Part shown: piece by piece, positions 37,089 through 49,456 of the stretch | How positions within the stretch are numbered: the stretch's first letter is position 1 | Layout: each line of letters starts with the position of its first letter | NCBI GenBank assembly: GCA_018350325.1 | Contig: JAEVLN010000031.1 | Span: 99,776-163,775 of the forward strand | Source of the DNA: Globodera rostochiensis | Lineage: Eukaryota; Nematoda; Chromadorea; Rhabditida; Heteroderidae | Direction: 5' to 3' | DNA length: 64,000 bases | The notes under the pieces: model-generated | Told to the model about the DNA's origin: nothing | The model's database searches: none | Seen by the model: only the letters and a program-made list of their open reading frames with translations | Position numbers and translations under genes: made by a program

Positions 37089-37804
37089 GGACAATAACTA
37101 TTAAAATTGCGAATTGAAAATATCTCACCATTCTTAATATATTCACTTCTAAGATATTAGGTTTTCATATTTGTATCATCCTATATTAATTTATAATTCT
37201 AAATATAATTATTTTCTTTTTTAAGTTTAACCTCTGGTAATTTTAATTTATTGAGTTATATTATTTTTAAAGTTCCGTTAGTCAATATTGTTAGATAAAT
37301 ATTTTCTGCCTGCGGTCCCCTCGCCTGCTTGTTTATCGTTTCCTTCGTAGAGGCATTGTTTGCAATATCCAACTTTTATAGTGTTTTTTTTATTGTTTTT
37401 AGGTAAATTATTAATTTTTATTTTAATTTATAATCAGTGGAGTAAAAAGACGCTAAAAATTTTTTTTATATATTGTAATTTAATTTTTAGATGCCAGCTA
37501 CCGGTTTGGATTTCGTAGGGGTTTCCGGATGCTAACAGCCAACCATTTAACGTTGTCAAATTGTTAATTAAATATTGTATTTTGTATACACTTTTTCATT
37601 ATTTAGATTCTTCGCTTTTTGTTATTTGTTTTGAGTCACAAAATCATCTTGGTGTAATTTTATCAACACAAACCATTCGTCACCCGCAATGTAAAATTAC
37701 TATTTGTTCCTTAATAATATTATTACCAATATAAAATTTTAAAAATTATAAATTTTGTTGATTAACATAAGTAAAATATGCCAGTTTGCAAATTAAACGA
37801 TTGA

Positions 37805-37930
37805 TTGTTTGAGCGGCACGATGGTTCGGCAGACCCGCACGGCACAAACGCGCTGGCGGAGAATGATTATACTAAGGCAAAACGCATGGCCCACACCATG
37901 GTTAGCAACAGCTTTAATTGCATAATTTAA
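37805..37930 (+). CDS. Candidate exon in a GC island
   Basis: This is one of the most GC-rich nuclear islands. The frame after TGA (37,802-37,804) is open for 41 codons with FERHDGSADPHGTNALAEND and YTKAKRMAHTMVSNSFNCII, ending in TAA. A second frame from ATG (MVRQTRTAQTRWRRMIILRQ) is also open to a TAA, so frame choice is uncertain. Family unknown. Confidence 0.4.
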   Translation: MFERHDGSADPHGTNALAENDYTKAKRMAHTMVSNSFNCII

Positions 37931-38015
37931 ATAAATAAATCAAAGAATATAATAGAATTGTTAAAAAATAATAAAATATATTAAATATTAACTTAACCGG
38001 ATTTCTCTATTTTAG

Positions 38016-38115
38016 AAAACTATTATTGAAATTTGTAGCGAAAAATGCGCCAATGTCTGAAACACGTAATCATCGTATGCCCGCGAGAAAACAACAAATT
38101 CGCCCTACATCGTAA
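38016..38115 (+). CDS. Terminal exon, basic C-terminus
   Basis: TTTCTCTATTTTAG is a strong acceptor ending at 38,015. One base then 32 codons follow to TAA (38,113-38,115): KLLLKFVAKNAPMSETRNHR then MPARKQQIRPTS. It is 85 bp after the island at 37,805-37,930, which could be the preceding exon, but I could not confirm a donor there. Confidence 0.5.
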
Positions 38116-38865
38116 TTTTTATTTTAATTGATAATAATTAGGACGCTGTTTTACATATGCTTGGGTGCGATGAAATTGCGTACTCAATCCAAATGTATTC
38201 TGAGTCCTTTTTTATAATATAAATGGACCTTTTTTCTAAAAAATACACAATCAACTCATGATCATGATTCTTTCAAAACATAAACCTGCAGTTGCGTAAG
38301 AAACTCTACAATTTATAATGAAATCGCAATTTAAAACAGTATTTAAAAGACGAGGTTATTGTCAAATTAAGAAAAATGTGGGTGTAATTTGAGTAGAATG
38401 AATGGGATCGTAAAATAGTGATATATTAAAAGTAAAAATCTGGAAGCAAAAATTAAAAAATCAAAATATGGTAATAATTGGTTAAAAAGAATAATTATTT
38501 TTAAATAAAGCTCGAACCCGATGTTTTAAAAATATAAAAGTAACTGCACCAGTAAAAAAAAGAATTGGATTCTTGTCTTTGTAAAATACGCTTAATCATT
38601 TTTTCAATTAGGTATTCTGTTTAAAGACCATCGTTAAGTATTAACCTAGGTTGATGCACGACTAATTTTGTGTCCATATAATTTGCAAAATTTTACAAGT
38701 TCAAAATTGTTTTCCAAATTTATCTAGATATACATAAGAAGTTATGCTGTTTGTAAAGAAAATTGGTCAAATTTTTTTAAATATGGCATGTGTTTATGCT
38801 AAATTTGAAAATTGGAATGACAGAAAAACTGAGAAAATGACTTAAAAATTACGGATTTTTTGCAA
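38116..38865. other. AT-rich DNA
   Basis: No gene or repeat seen. Confidence 0.3.
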
Positions 38866-39062
38866 AATTAGTAATAAGTAATCAGTAATAAGCAATTGCT
38901 AAAAAAATTAGTAATAAGTAATCAGTATAAGAAATTGTTAAATTAAATTAGTAATAAGTAATCAGTATAAGAAATTGTTAAATTAAATTAGTAATAAGTA
39001 ATCCGTAATAAGTAACGGCAAAAACCAAGTAAAAGTAAGTAATCCGTAATAAGTAAAAGTAT
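38866..39062 (+). repeat. Degenerate tandem repeat of AGTAATAAGTAATC units
   Basis: About five imperfect copies of a unit of 35-45 bp containing TTAGTAATAAGTAATCAGTA. Two neighbouring copies are nearly identical over 40 bp, so recent unequal exchange or slippage is likely. Confidence 0.85.
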
Positions 39063-39467
39063 TACGAGCACCCCTGCTAATAACGGAAACTTAAATCAAA
39101 AAGATAACATGTTATATTAATAAAATCTTTTAAATCATATTTTTGCAAATATTAACAAAAAGGATCCTGCAACGAAAACTAATTAAGACCGCCTGCCCGT
39201 TTATAAAAAAAAGGTTGCGGTTTTAACAGTTAACCCTGATGGTTTTTACAATTCAAAAAAAACAAAAGAGTAAAATAACAAATTAAAAAACAATTAATTA
39301 TTGATTAAAATTGCGTAACCCAGCATTGCGCTTTTGCGATTTAGACATATTAAAACAAAATTTAAAATAATAATTAATTAATTTATAATTAAAATAATAA
39401 AACGTCGGTGATATTTCTATAAAAATTTGTTCTTAAGCTTTACATCCTTTTTGTTGCGGCGTTTCTA

Positions 39468-39800
39468 ATGTTTCCAACGAAAATAAAGAAATATACTTTT
39501 AATAAAATATTTTGTTATTTATATTTTAAAGATGAATTTACTTTTTATTTTGAATACATTAATTACATATATCCTTTATTTTATTTTAAGTATAATTTTC
39601 ATTGGATGTTTTTAATTGAATGCCCTATTATTATTCAATATTTACTGGTTTATTACGCTTATTTTACTAGTTTTTGTTTTTGGATGCAAATTTTGCTATT
39701 TCAGATTATAATTTATTTATTCTGTTTTAATTCATTGTTATACGTTATCCTTCACGCCGAAGACCTCTTCTCGGGAATTGACTCATCGATGACATCATAA
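39468..39800 (+). CDS. Longest nuclear ORF, 110 residues, aromatic membrane-like, doubtful
   Basis: Begins MFPTKIKKYTFNKIFCYLYF and is very rich in Phe, Tyr, Ile and Leu, with possible membrane segments in the second half and a polar end HAEDLFSGIDSSMTS. The end is GC-richer and protein-like. The rest is what A/T-rich DNA gives, so only the last 15-20 codons carry weight. No family recognised. Confidence 0.3.
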   Translation: MFPTKIKKYTFNKIFCYLYFKDEFTFYFEYINYIYPLFYFKYNFHWMFLIECPIIIQYLLVYYAYFTSFCFWMQILLFQIIIYLFCFNSLLYVILHAEDLFSGIDSSMTS

Positions 39801-42800
39801 TTTTAAATTGTATTTTTTGGACTTTAACATCGTTTAGGTTATATATAACTTTAAGTGGATTTAAATTATTTAAAACGTATTGTCTATTTTTCGTAAGTGT
39901 TTCTCTGCCATATTTTTACTCAATTGCTTAAATAATAACCTTTATTTATGATTTGAAAAAACATTATAAATTTGTCTGCTTGCCACATGTTCTAGCACGC
40001 AAATAGCGGATTAAATTACCGCAAAACCAGCTCCGCCCAAAATTCCCTCGTCTACTGGTCCGAGTATAAATAAATAACAATTTTGAATGATATTAAAATT
40101 TATGAACAAATTAAATGATTTCATAGATTTTATTTTGTTTTATATTCCAGCTTATTAGCCAACGAAATATTTAGCAATACACAATTAAAGAAAAATAATT
40201 TTCCTATAATAAATTTATCAAATTAAATATGTCATGAAAATTATTATATTTTCACTTTGTTTATAAATGCCGCCGAAGAGTTTTTAACAGTATATATATT
40301 TTTTACAAATTATATACATTTATATTACTCTAATTCTATCCAAGTTTTGATTATTTGAGATTTATATTGATAGTGCGTCTTTCATTACAATTTTTTAATC
40401 TTTTTCAAAAGAAAACTTAAGTTGCTACATTAATTAAAGTTATTTAAGGTTTTAAATATAGATGTAAAAGCGTCTGTAATTCGGTACCGTCTGTGCGATC
40501 ATTATAAACTCCGGAGTTAGTTGATTTTCTCAAGAGTTACATATACTTTATTTTTTTTTATTAAATGTTTTGATTGAATTTCTTTTACCAAGTTAATTAA
40601 ATCCAATGGGGAACATACTTGAAAAAGTTTTTTACATAAGTTGTTCGGTAGATTATAGGAATTTAAATTTTATAAAAAGCAATCAGTCTAAAAAAAATAT
40701 TCATGGCTTAGATCGAAAAAATTGTTTTTTAATAATTTTTGTAAGTTTTAATTTTTTCAATATATTAATTTTAAAATTCTAGTTAATTTTGAATAATATT
40801 AATCATTTTAACACACTGTAATTTAGGTATCTGGTCATTTTTGTTGCCAGTACGATCCTCTTTTTTGCCGGTACGCAATTCTCTTTATACAAAGAACGAC
40901 AAATTTTGTTAAGATAAAGTTATTTTGTTGTTTAAAATTAATAACTAAATTTACTCAAAAGCAAAAATAAAAAAGAATTTCACTATCTGAAAAAATAAAA
41001 ACATAAAAATTGTTTATTCATCAAAAATGCAGAGAAAAATGTTGAATTCCAGACGGAGAATGCATTATTCTTCACACCCCAATTCTCTCATAATCACATG
41101 AATAAATTTTGTATCTTTGCTAAAGAAGTCCGCGCATTTTATTCATTTTTTTATAAGAAATATTTTTTAATTGTACGGATCCTTGACGACGACTCATAGG
41201 CCTTCTTCAATTTTTCGGTTTTCGAGGAAGATCCGCTAATTCTTCAAGCATTGCAATTCAAGCAGAATCTTTGCCAAGCACAAGCTTAGATTGTGACTTT
41301 AATAAACATTATTAAAATATAAGTTAGAATTTTAAGCTAATTTAATGCTTTTCGACTCTAAATATTTTATGCTTTAAATGCGGTTTTTATATTAATTGTC
41401 AATTACTTTATAATATAATTAAATTTCGTATAATTATATTTTTCCTAGGAATTGCTTTTCATCAAATAAATACTGAAATTATTGTTAAAATTAGGTATAT
41501 TATTTATTTTAATCATTTATGCTTTCAAAAATATCCGCAAAAGCTTTACACTAATTATCAATCTTTTTTTATTTATTATTTTTAAACTATTACATCATGA
41601 ATTAGGCTCTTAGGCACATTGTTACAGGGTGGTCCATAAGTCATTGTGGTCTCATGTTTGTAACAGCACAGCTCCGTCTTGATGGGATCGGTTTTAATTT
41701 ATTATGAGCCCTATTTTTATTTCTATTGATTTGACTTAGCTTTCAAAGTCTTTGCAGCAATTTTGATTATATTTATTGATAACAAGGTCAGCAGAAAAAT
41801 TAAGGTTGATATTAAATATTTACTTGATCAAAATAAGACAAAAATTATAACTAAATGTTTTATTTTAAGCTTAAAAATTTAGATTTGTTTTTTACTATGG
41901 CTTGTTAAAGTTATTAAAATATTTCTTTATTTTAATATGTTGAATTTGATAGTTTGCATCAGAGATTTAAAGAAGATTACAAAAACGTTTGGTGCTATCT
42001 GTTGTATCTGTTGTTGCACTTGAGCTTAATTTCATTTCTGATTTGTTTTTTTATTATTTTGGTTTTTTCATTTCTTTCTATTTTAGCTTTTAAGAATGAT
42101 AATTTATAACCTAGTTTCTTGTTATCGGCACCAATTAAGTAAGTAATTGGTGCTTTTTAGTAAAAATATTAAGTAAATATTTATTAAAAAATTTTACTTT
42201 TATGTTCTTTAAGATTTTATAATTAATTTTTATTCATTTTTATCTATTTGAGAATTTTCAAATTTATGGTTATCTATAAATCTTTAATATCGTTAAAAAA
42301 TTAATTTGTTGTTAACCGCTCTTTTTTTAAATGGCATTGCCATTTTTAATTTGTTTATTTAAGAATTTCTTATATTTATTTTTATTTGTTTAAAGTATTT
42401 ACGGAAATTTCTAAAATAATTGGTATAACAACTTTTCATAGATTGGGGGGGGGGGGTGTCCGCCGGGGAAAATCCCTTTTTCGGTTAAAGGGAAAGCTGC
42501 CGGGGTCTCAAATCTTTTTATTATTAATATTCTGAATTATTAAGGGTAAAATAAATTTATTTATAAATGAAAATAATAAAGTATCCGATGATTATAGGTA
42601 GTGAGGTTAATTATATACTAAAATTTAAATTTCTTTGGTTCAGAGCTGGACGAATCTGTTTCGTAGTGGGGAGTGTTGTGAGTAATCCCTGACTGTGTAA
42701 ATTATTTTTTCCTACTTTCTTTGGACATCTACGGCGGTGTAAACAATGCTAAAAACTTTTTAAATTTTTCAGATTTTTAAAAAAATATTTCAGCTGACAA

Positions 42801-43317
42801 TTCACAAATTTTCATTTCATTTTTGTGGTTGGAAATATAAAAAATTTATGCGATATACATAATGCCGAAATACTCATCTGGCTTTTTTACTTATTATTTG
42901 CATAATAAAACATTTTTAATAGTTTTTAAAATTAAAACTGTATCACTTTATTCACTTTATTCACTTAAATTTGGTTAATATTTATAATTTATAAAAAAAA
43001 TTATTTTATTAAAGACCTGAATTTTGGATTTTGGTTTTAGATAAAAAAATTTAATAAATAGAAATTTTTCCCCTATAATAATTATCATAATTACCAATGA
43101 AGTTCAAATCTCCTTTTTTTACTTTTATTTCAATAAAAATACTAAAAGATACAACCGTTAACCGTATTCATTTATTTAAAATAAAAAAGTGTAAAATACA
43201 TTCGGTGATATCAAAAATTCACTGCGTTTGTATACAATTATTAAAGCTTTGTTTTAATAAGAAAGTTCTTTTTTTACTTTTGCAGCTTTATTGAATCAAA
43301 AATTGGCACTTTGCAAA
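39801..43317. other. AT-rich DNA with minor features
   Basis: Near 40,850-40,880 TTGCCAGTACG and TTGCCGGTACG occur close together. Near 41,627-41,660 ACAGGGTGGTCCATAAGTCA resembles the ends of some Tc1/mariner-type elements, but no partner end was found. Near 42,443-42,500 a run of 13 G is followed by GC-rich sequence with a CCCTTTTTCGGTTAAAGGG hairpin. A frame at 43,097-43,294 (+) is Lys/Phe-rich and not convincing. Confidence 0.35.
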
Positions 43318-43595
43318 AAATTTAAATTATTTTTAAGTTAAAAAATTCATTAGACTCATTAATCCTGTTTTTGTATTTAAAAATTTTTTGTTTTTAATTC
43401 GATTACAATAAGAAAAATTTTAAATTACTTTTAAGTTAAAAAATTCATTAGACTCATTAATCCTGGTTTGTTTTTTTATTTAAAAATTTTTTGTTTTTAA
43501 TTTCGATTGCAATAAGAGAAATTTTTTAAGTTATTCATTAGACTCATTAATCTTAGTTTGTTTTTTATTTAAAAATTTTTTTTTAAATTTCTCTA
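43318..43595 (+). repeat. Tandem repeat, three units of 75-105 bp
   Basis: Each unit contains ATTCATTAGACTCATTAATC, then a T-rich stretch with ATTTAAAAATTTTTT. Copies start near 43,318, 43,413 and 43,517; the third is shortened. Confidence 0.85.
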
Positions 43596-43792
43596 TTTAT
43601 AATATTTTGTCTCGTACATCGTTGTCATAATGATAGCAAAATTAGAATTTGTTTATCTTGCCCCGGTGTCCAGCTACTCATACCGTTTCGCGGCACATTT
43701 ATAATCACGTCATTTTAATTTGCAATTAATAATGGGATTTCTTATTCTCCGTTTTTATAACCTTTTTAAAAGAATTAATAAAATTATGTTTC
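43596..43792. other. AT-rich DNA with a GC-richer spot
   Basis: GCCCCGGTGTCCAGCTACTC near 43,660 has no convincing frame. Confidence 0.25.
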
Positions 43793-44035
43793 TTGTTGAA
43801 TATTACTACTTATTTATTTATGACGATATTATTATTTTTTATTTTGATGCTTGTTATTTTACAATTAAATAGTGTTAATATCAGCAACTTTATTGTGATT
43901 TCTCAAGGACTCATAATACGGTCAGTAAAAATTACTATATTCGAAAAATTCAATCATTATGCATTTATGGAATTAACAAAATTCTATTGTAAACATTTTG
44001 GTGATTATGACATAAATATTCTTGTATTTATTTGA
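43793..44035 (+). CDS. Small ORF, possible membrane protein, hypothetical
   Basis: 80 codons, hydrophobic N-terminus (TYLFMTILLFFILMLVILQL) like a signal anchor, then a mixed part FEKFNHYAFMELTKFYCKHF ending in DYDINILVFI. The start codon given is TTG; ATG is at residue 10 of the frame. Low certainty. Confidence 0.25.
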   Translation: MLNITTYLFMTILLFFILMLVILQLNSVNISNFIVISQGLIIRSVKITIFEKFNHYAFMELTKFYCKHFGDYDINILVFI

Positions 44036-44265
44036 TGTATAAATATGTAATAAAATAATATTTTCCGTTTAACTTTAATTTTGTTGATTATGGTAAACTT
44101 TCAGAACAATTCGTTGTGTTGATACATATTGAGTTTCAATTATTAAATGGTTTAATGTCGAGATGGAAACTTCGTCCTTTTCCGAGCCCGTAATCTCAAA
44201 TTCCTATCAATTTCTGCACCAATTTTCTCGGAATTTTTTTTTAATTATATAATCTCAGAAGACCC

Positions 44266-44478
44266 ATGTTGATGACCTCTATATTCATCATCGGCATCGA
44301 ACCCAACGTTCAAAGAGTCCAACCACTGGACTATGTGACGAAATACTTGTTACTATTTATTTATCATTGTTATTTTCACCAAACAATAGAGGGAATTTTC
44401 TCTTTTTTGTCATTAAGATTTTTAATCCTTTATCGGCATTTCATTCTACGCCTTCAACTCTGGATAAATATTTATTAA
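44266..44478 (+). CDS. Small ORF, hypothetical
   Basis: Begins MLMTSIFIIGIEPNVQRVQP LDYVTKY in a GC-richer island, then turns F/L/I-rich. The first 27 codons may be a real exon. The island also contains a tRNA-like box arrangement on the minus strand, but the anticodon arm is missing, so I do not call a tRNA. Confidence 0.25.
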   Translation: MLMTSIFIIGIEPNVQRVQPLDYVTKYLLLFIYHCYFHQTIEGIFSFLSLRFLILYRHFILRLQLWINIY

Positions 44479-46930
44479 TAACGATTTAACTTTTTGAAGT
44501 CTACAACTTTTTTGATTTAATTTTTTAAAATTATTTATTATGCTTGCATTTTAGATCCAAGCAAAAATTATATATTAAGTTTTATTTTATTAAACTTGCT
44601 CTTATTTACAAATTTGTTGTTTGTTATATATTTAAAATTTATCTTTAATTAAATCATTAGAACATACGTTTTTTATTTGATAATTAAATTAATGTTCTTA
44701 AATAATTTTTAGTAATTTGCATAAATGAATTTTTATCTTTGTCATAGTTAATTGCAAATAAATCTACGATAATAAAAAACCATTTAATTAATTTATATTC
44801 ATCTAGGTCATAAAATCTAAAACTAAATATTAAAAAGCAAATGCGATTTAAAAGTTTATAAAAATTAAAAATTTTCAAATATAATGAAATCAAAATTAAA
44901 AAATGAATGTTTAAAATAAATCAATAGATTGTCACTTACCCAAAGAATCAAGCTGAGAAAAGAAATGGACAACTACATAAAACGAAAATGATTTAAAATA
45001 TCCCGAAAAAGCATTGATTATCTTTTATGGGTTTTGCATTTTATATTAGAATTAGTTTAAATAATTGTTTAGGTTAAAAGTGGCTTTATATTGAAATTTG
45101 AAATTTTTCTATCCATAAAAATAGTTTTAATTCATTTGATCCAAATATTTGTTCAGATTAAGACAATATTAAATAAAAGCTGTACTTTACAATAAAACAT
45201 TTATAATTTAACTTAATAATTATAAATTTTAAAATTTTTATTAAGGCAGAATTACGAAAAAGTAGTTTAAAACCTTAAATTCTTTCATGTTATGATCATT
45301 AAAATAAATATACAAATGCTAATTTAAAAATTATATTTTATTAAAATTTATAACATAAAGCTGTAAACAATTATTTGATAATTAAAATTTTAATAATTGA
45401 CAAACAAAATAATTTTGCAAATGTAAATCACGTTAAAAATTTTGATGAAAAATGCGTTGCCACTGTTTTGGAAAAGAAGTAATCAGAAGAGCGAACACAG
45501 CAACCCGGTGCGCATTTATAATAAATTATCTTGGTTGATAAATAAAAATATTTAAAAATACAGCAATAAAAAATCTAATATCTGTAAGCAGAGCAATTAA
45601 TTTTGGTTTTTCATCGTTTAATTGTATTTATTTATTCATTCGGCATTTTAAACTCAAAAATAATAATTTTCAAGAAAATTTCCATGTTTTTTTATTAGTT
45701 TGCGCGCTGTTTATGTAATCAAAAGTCAAAATATTTATTTATATTATATCTTAAAATAAATACAATACATTGGCAATAATTTTTTTGCTTATTTAATTCA
45801 ACTTTTAGAGTCTTTATAGGCATAATAAAGAAAGACCTCTTTATTTAATAAAATGTTGTATAGCTCTGAATTTTGGAACTGACTCAATTTCTAAACATTT
45901 AAGTAGCAAATAAGCTTTTTGTACCTTAAATCATTAAATTGAATAGATAAAATAAAACTTTAAAAATAATATTAAATAAATTTAAAGTTGAATTGAACAA
46001 GTATTTAATAAAAGAAGTTGGCAATTAATTATATGGTGAAACTCAAATGGGCTTAAACGCAAAATCTCGTCGAATATAAATCGAAATGCCAAGAAAACTT
46101 TACAACGAATTTTACAAGAAAAAAACTATTAAAAATTGCAATATCTTAACTATTTTACAAAATATCATAATGAAAGCTAAACAATTAGAGAATTCGTGAA
46201 AATTTATAAAATAACCGGTTAATTCAAGATTAACCGATTTCAAAATATTAACGTGTGAATTTTGCCTGATAATGAAAAGAAAAAAATTAAATTAAAAAAA
46301 TTAAACTAAAATATGAAAATAATATGACAAATTATTACTAAATTTAAGTAATAAACCCCTTGATATAAGGAGAAGAACGATAAGTTAAATTGTGAGTCAA
46401 AAAATACATGAAATAAATTTTAATTTCTAATGCAATTATATAGCGTTATACGAAGGAAGAAAAAAATTAACTCAATAAAATAATTTAAAGAATTTAAACC
46501 AAAAATATAAGATAACAGCAATAAAAAATTAAATTTAATCGTTTTAGTCAAATGTATCAAAGCCTCAAACCCAATGATGTCTTCAATACATAATTATACA
46601 ATTTATAACAACTATATATTGTCAAACCGTGCAAAACTGTTCAACTTTAGCTATGACTTATATAAATCTTCGAAATTATAATCGAATGTTTCTCAAAATG
46701 CTATAACACCTAATTTGATAAACATATTTAAAATAAATATAATAATATAAATGGTTGTACAAACATAATTCTTATTCCTGTTAAATTGTAAAATAATTTA
46801 TGCTTTGCAAGAATCTGGCCCAAATTGTAGCTATTTTTTTTACCTATTTCAATAATATTTAAACTTTAGTTCTAAAATATAGAAATTTAATTTGTTAAGA
46901 TAAATTTTTATAATTAAACGAATTTACTAG
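44479..46930. other. AT-rich DNA with one small ORF
   Basis: At 45,445-45,555 (+) a complete 36-codon frame MKNALPLFWKRSNQKSEHSN PVRIYNK ends in TAA and has a mixed composition; it may be a small exon. The 69-codon minus frame at 44,684-44,893 looks like chance. Confidence 0.25.
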
Positions 46931-47039
46931 CTCGATAGCTCAAGTAGAGGGTGCAGAAGTACCGAATTCGCCCATGAGTTTAAAATCAATTAAAACAAAA
47001 GGAAAAATCCAAATTACATGTATTAAAATACGCAAATAA
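46931..47039 (+). CDS. Candidate terminal exon
   Basis: After ACGAATTTACTAG the frame gives SSIAQVEGAEVPNSPMSLKS then IKTKGKIQITCIKIRK and a TAA. Acidic first half and basic second half, with proline and serine between, look like real protein. The same stretch looks at first like a tRNA A-box (TAGCTCAAGTAGAGGGTGC), but no cloverleaf forms. It is the first of several plus-strand exon candidates up to 48.5 kb. Confidence 0.45.
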
Positions 47040-47598
47040 AAAAAAACAAATTATCACAAGTCATAATGCGCTAAGAACGAGAGTTAAAATAGTTATAACA
47101 ATAATTAGTGAAAATTATATTTGAGATAAATTTAAATAAATGAGTCATAAAATTACCGTTAAGAAAAAGATTGAAAAATGATTTATCTCATCACCAGTAA
47201 TATTAAACGGAAAATATTAATTTAAATTATTTAACTTTTATAATCTTGCAAACATATGTAAGCATCAACACCAATTCGCAATAAAATTTTTCGAAATGTT
47301 TGCTTTAATAAAAAAAACTAAAATTGATAATAGAGATCTATTTTTGATAAAAATTAATCAAAAAAATCCTAAAACGATTTTGTTTTGTATATACGATTTG
47401 AGCCTTTAAGTTAAAAAATCAAATTTTATATGGCCGAATAATAAAAGATTAACATTTAAAATTATAATTTTAATGTTGATAAATTCAAAATAATTATTAA
47501 AGGCAATCCAAATTGGCCGAATTAAATAAACTTTCAACAAATATACATAAAATCTTAATTTTTTTATAATGTTAAACTTAGATAATAACAAATTTTAA
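47040..47598. other. AT-rich DNA, probably intron or intergenic
   Basis: No signal seen; a minus-strand frame at 47,406-47,591 looks like chance. Confidence 0.25.
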
Positions 47599-47721
47599 TT
47601 ACTGCAATTGAAAGATCATATTTATAAAAATAATCCTTTAAACTCGTTAATTATGACGGCCGTCATGAGCTCAGCCTGGGAATATGATGATAAAAGACCT
47701 GTTCTCAAGAGGCAAGGCTAG
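47599..47721 (+). CDS. Candidate exon or small ORF
   Basis: 40 open codons with IYKNNPLNSLIMTAVMSSAW then EYDDKRPVLKRQG and a TAG. The ATG of MTAVMSSAW lies in the palindrome ATGACGGCCGTCAT. A GTAGTT donor-like string follows the stop by a few bases. It may be an internal exon read in another phase. Confidence 0.35.
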   Translation, partial: LLQLKDHIYKNNPLNSLIMTAVMSSAWEYDDKRPVLKRQG

Positions 47722-47881
47722 GCGAGGTAGTTTAATTAAATGTGCCAAATCAATTAGTTAAAATACGGCCTAGTGATAAATTCAGTGAATTTAAAATGTA
47801 GTGATCAATAAATAATATTTTAAGCAATTAAAATTTAATAAATAAAAAATTAATCTAATTAAATAATAAATTAAAAATAAG

Positions 47882-47983
47882 TAACAATGGTGCAACCATC
47901 ACAATTGAAGCGAACCCGAAAAACAAGAAAATATTGAAAAACCAAACATTGATTAGCATTGCTCCTTTTGATCTAGATGATGG
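47882..47983 (+). CDS. Internal exon with both splice signals
   Basis: The acceptor AAAAATAAG and the donor GG|GTAAGAAC (donor GTAAGA at 47,984) frame 102 bp that is open in a single phase: one base, then 33 codons, then two bases. The peptide contains NNGATITIEANPKNKKILKN then QTLISIAPFDLDDG, which looks like beta-strand-rich protein. Other frames are shorter. This is the best internal exon in the window. The next plus-strand exon may be 48,402-48,545. Confidence 0.5.
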
Positions 47984-48359
47984 GTAAGAACAGCATAAAC
48001 TAAGAATTTATTATAAAATTACAAACATTTAAATATAATTAAGATAAAGAATTAATTTTTAAAATAATAAGAAATAATAAGTGAGTAACAACCTAATAAA
48101 TGATTAAAAAACAAGAGCAACATTTAATTAAGAAATACTTCAAAAAAATTAATAGGAAGTCTTATTTCAATAAAAAATAAAAAATTATGAGAATGAAACG
48201 GCCATAATTTAATTCGTGCATGGTCTTTTTAAGCTGGGCAGGAAACATGAAGTATCTACGAATCTACGATCGGTTGTGGCTACAAACTATTTGAATTATA
48301 TTTTTAATAAACAATATTGAACAAATTATTTATTTAAAAGTAAGCATTGTTTGGAGATT

Positions 48360-48545
48360 GTGTGATATTATTTACGGAACTAATTCAATTTTGAGGGCGA
48401 AATGAAGATCGCAGATGTCAAATATGAAAAAAACGACAAAAATAAGAATGTGAGTTTTGAGGCAAAGATGGGGAGCCTAAAGACAAAACAATTCGAGTTT
48501 TGCACACTATTGGAACAAACCATGGCAAGTCTCAAGACTTTCTGA
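48360..48545 (+). CDS. Terminal exon or small gene next to satellite A
   Basis: A frame open from TAA (48,381-48,383) has an ATG at 48,402 and ends at TGA (48,543-48,545), 47 residues from the ATG: MKIADVKYEKNDKNKNVSFE then AKMGSLKTKQFEFCTLLEQT, MASLKTF. It is strongly hydrophilic and evenly composed. The stop is at the very edge of satellite A array 2, so the gene end, if real, abuts the repeat. Confidence 0.5.
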
Positions 48546-48973
48546 AAATTTTATTTTGTAAGCAAATAGTGTGCTAAAAAGAGAGAGTCAGACGGCAAGA
48601 GTAATTTAACCGCACCCCATCAAAAATTGTTTTGTTTAATTTCTTGAACATTTTATCCTTTGAACAAATAGTGTGCTAAAAAGAGAGAGTCAGACGGCGA
48701 GAGTAATTTGGACATCAACGCACCCCATCTAATAATTTTTTACTTACTTTTTTGAACATTTTATTTTTTGAAGAAATAGTGTGCTAAAAAGAAAGAGTCA
48801 GACGGTTAGAGTAATTTGGTCATCAACGCACCCCATCTAATAATTTTTTAGTTACTTTTTTGAACATTTTATTTTTTGAAGAAATGGTGTGCTAAAAAGA
48901 GAGAGTCAGACTGTTAGAGTAATTTGGTCATCAACGCACCCCATCTAATAATTTTTAGTTACTTTTTTGAACA
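48546..48973 (-). repeat. Satellite A array 2 (about 4-5 units, reverse orientation)
   Basis: Units contain GTGTGCTAAAAAGAGAGAGTCAGAC and CATCAACGCACCCCATCTAATA. The two units nearest 48,973 are almost identical to those at 53 kb. Confidence 0.9.
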
Positions 48974-49456
48974 TTTTATAGAATTACTTTTTCTTTTGCC
49001 ATTTTATAAATTAAATATTTCTACATCATTAAATTCGGCACCTCCGGATGGCATATCTTGATTTTTCTCCCTGAATGTGTGATTCCCCTAAAAAAACGGC
49101 AGACAGTTTACTTGGTGCGCATTCGTATATAAAATTTATTTTATAACTATCTATAATAATTATAATGACCACAAAAGATTGTCTCGATGAACATTCCGTA
49201 CTGCATTCATATTAAGCAAAATGCGTTCAATTTTAAATTAATTTATCAGATTATACACTTTAATTCTAATTCTCAATCAAGTATTTTAATTAAAAAACAA
49301 ATGTTTTCAAAGTATTTAATACAACAGTACATCATTTTATACACCAATAAATTATTTTTATAATCAATACATTAATATTTATATTATTTTTATTTTTATT
49401 TTGCCAATCAAATTGCAACAAAATGTATTAATTGCATTATTTGTTAAATTAAAACA

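Noticed and set aside
41627..41660. Tc1/mariner-like end ACAGGGTGGTCCATAAGT
   Set aside because: No matching inverted end or transposase frame was found nearby.
44290..44345. tRNA-like D-arm and GGTTCGAT box on the minus strand
   Set aside because: The anticodon arm is missing, so at most a tRNA relic; not enough to call.
46921..46980. tRNA-like A box TAGCTCAAGTAGAGGGTGC
   Set aside because: No anticodon or T arm can be formed; the same bases fit an exon frame.
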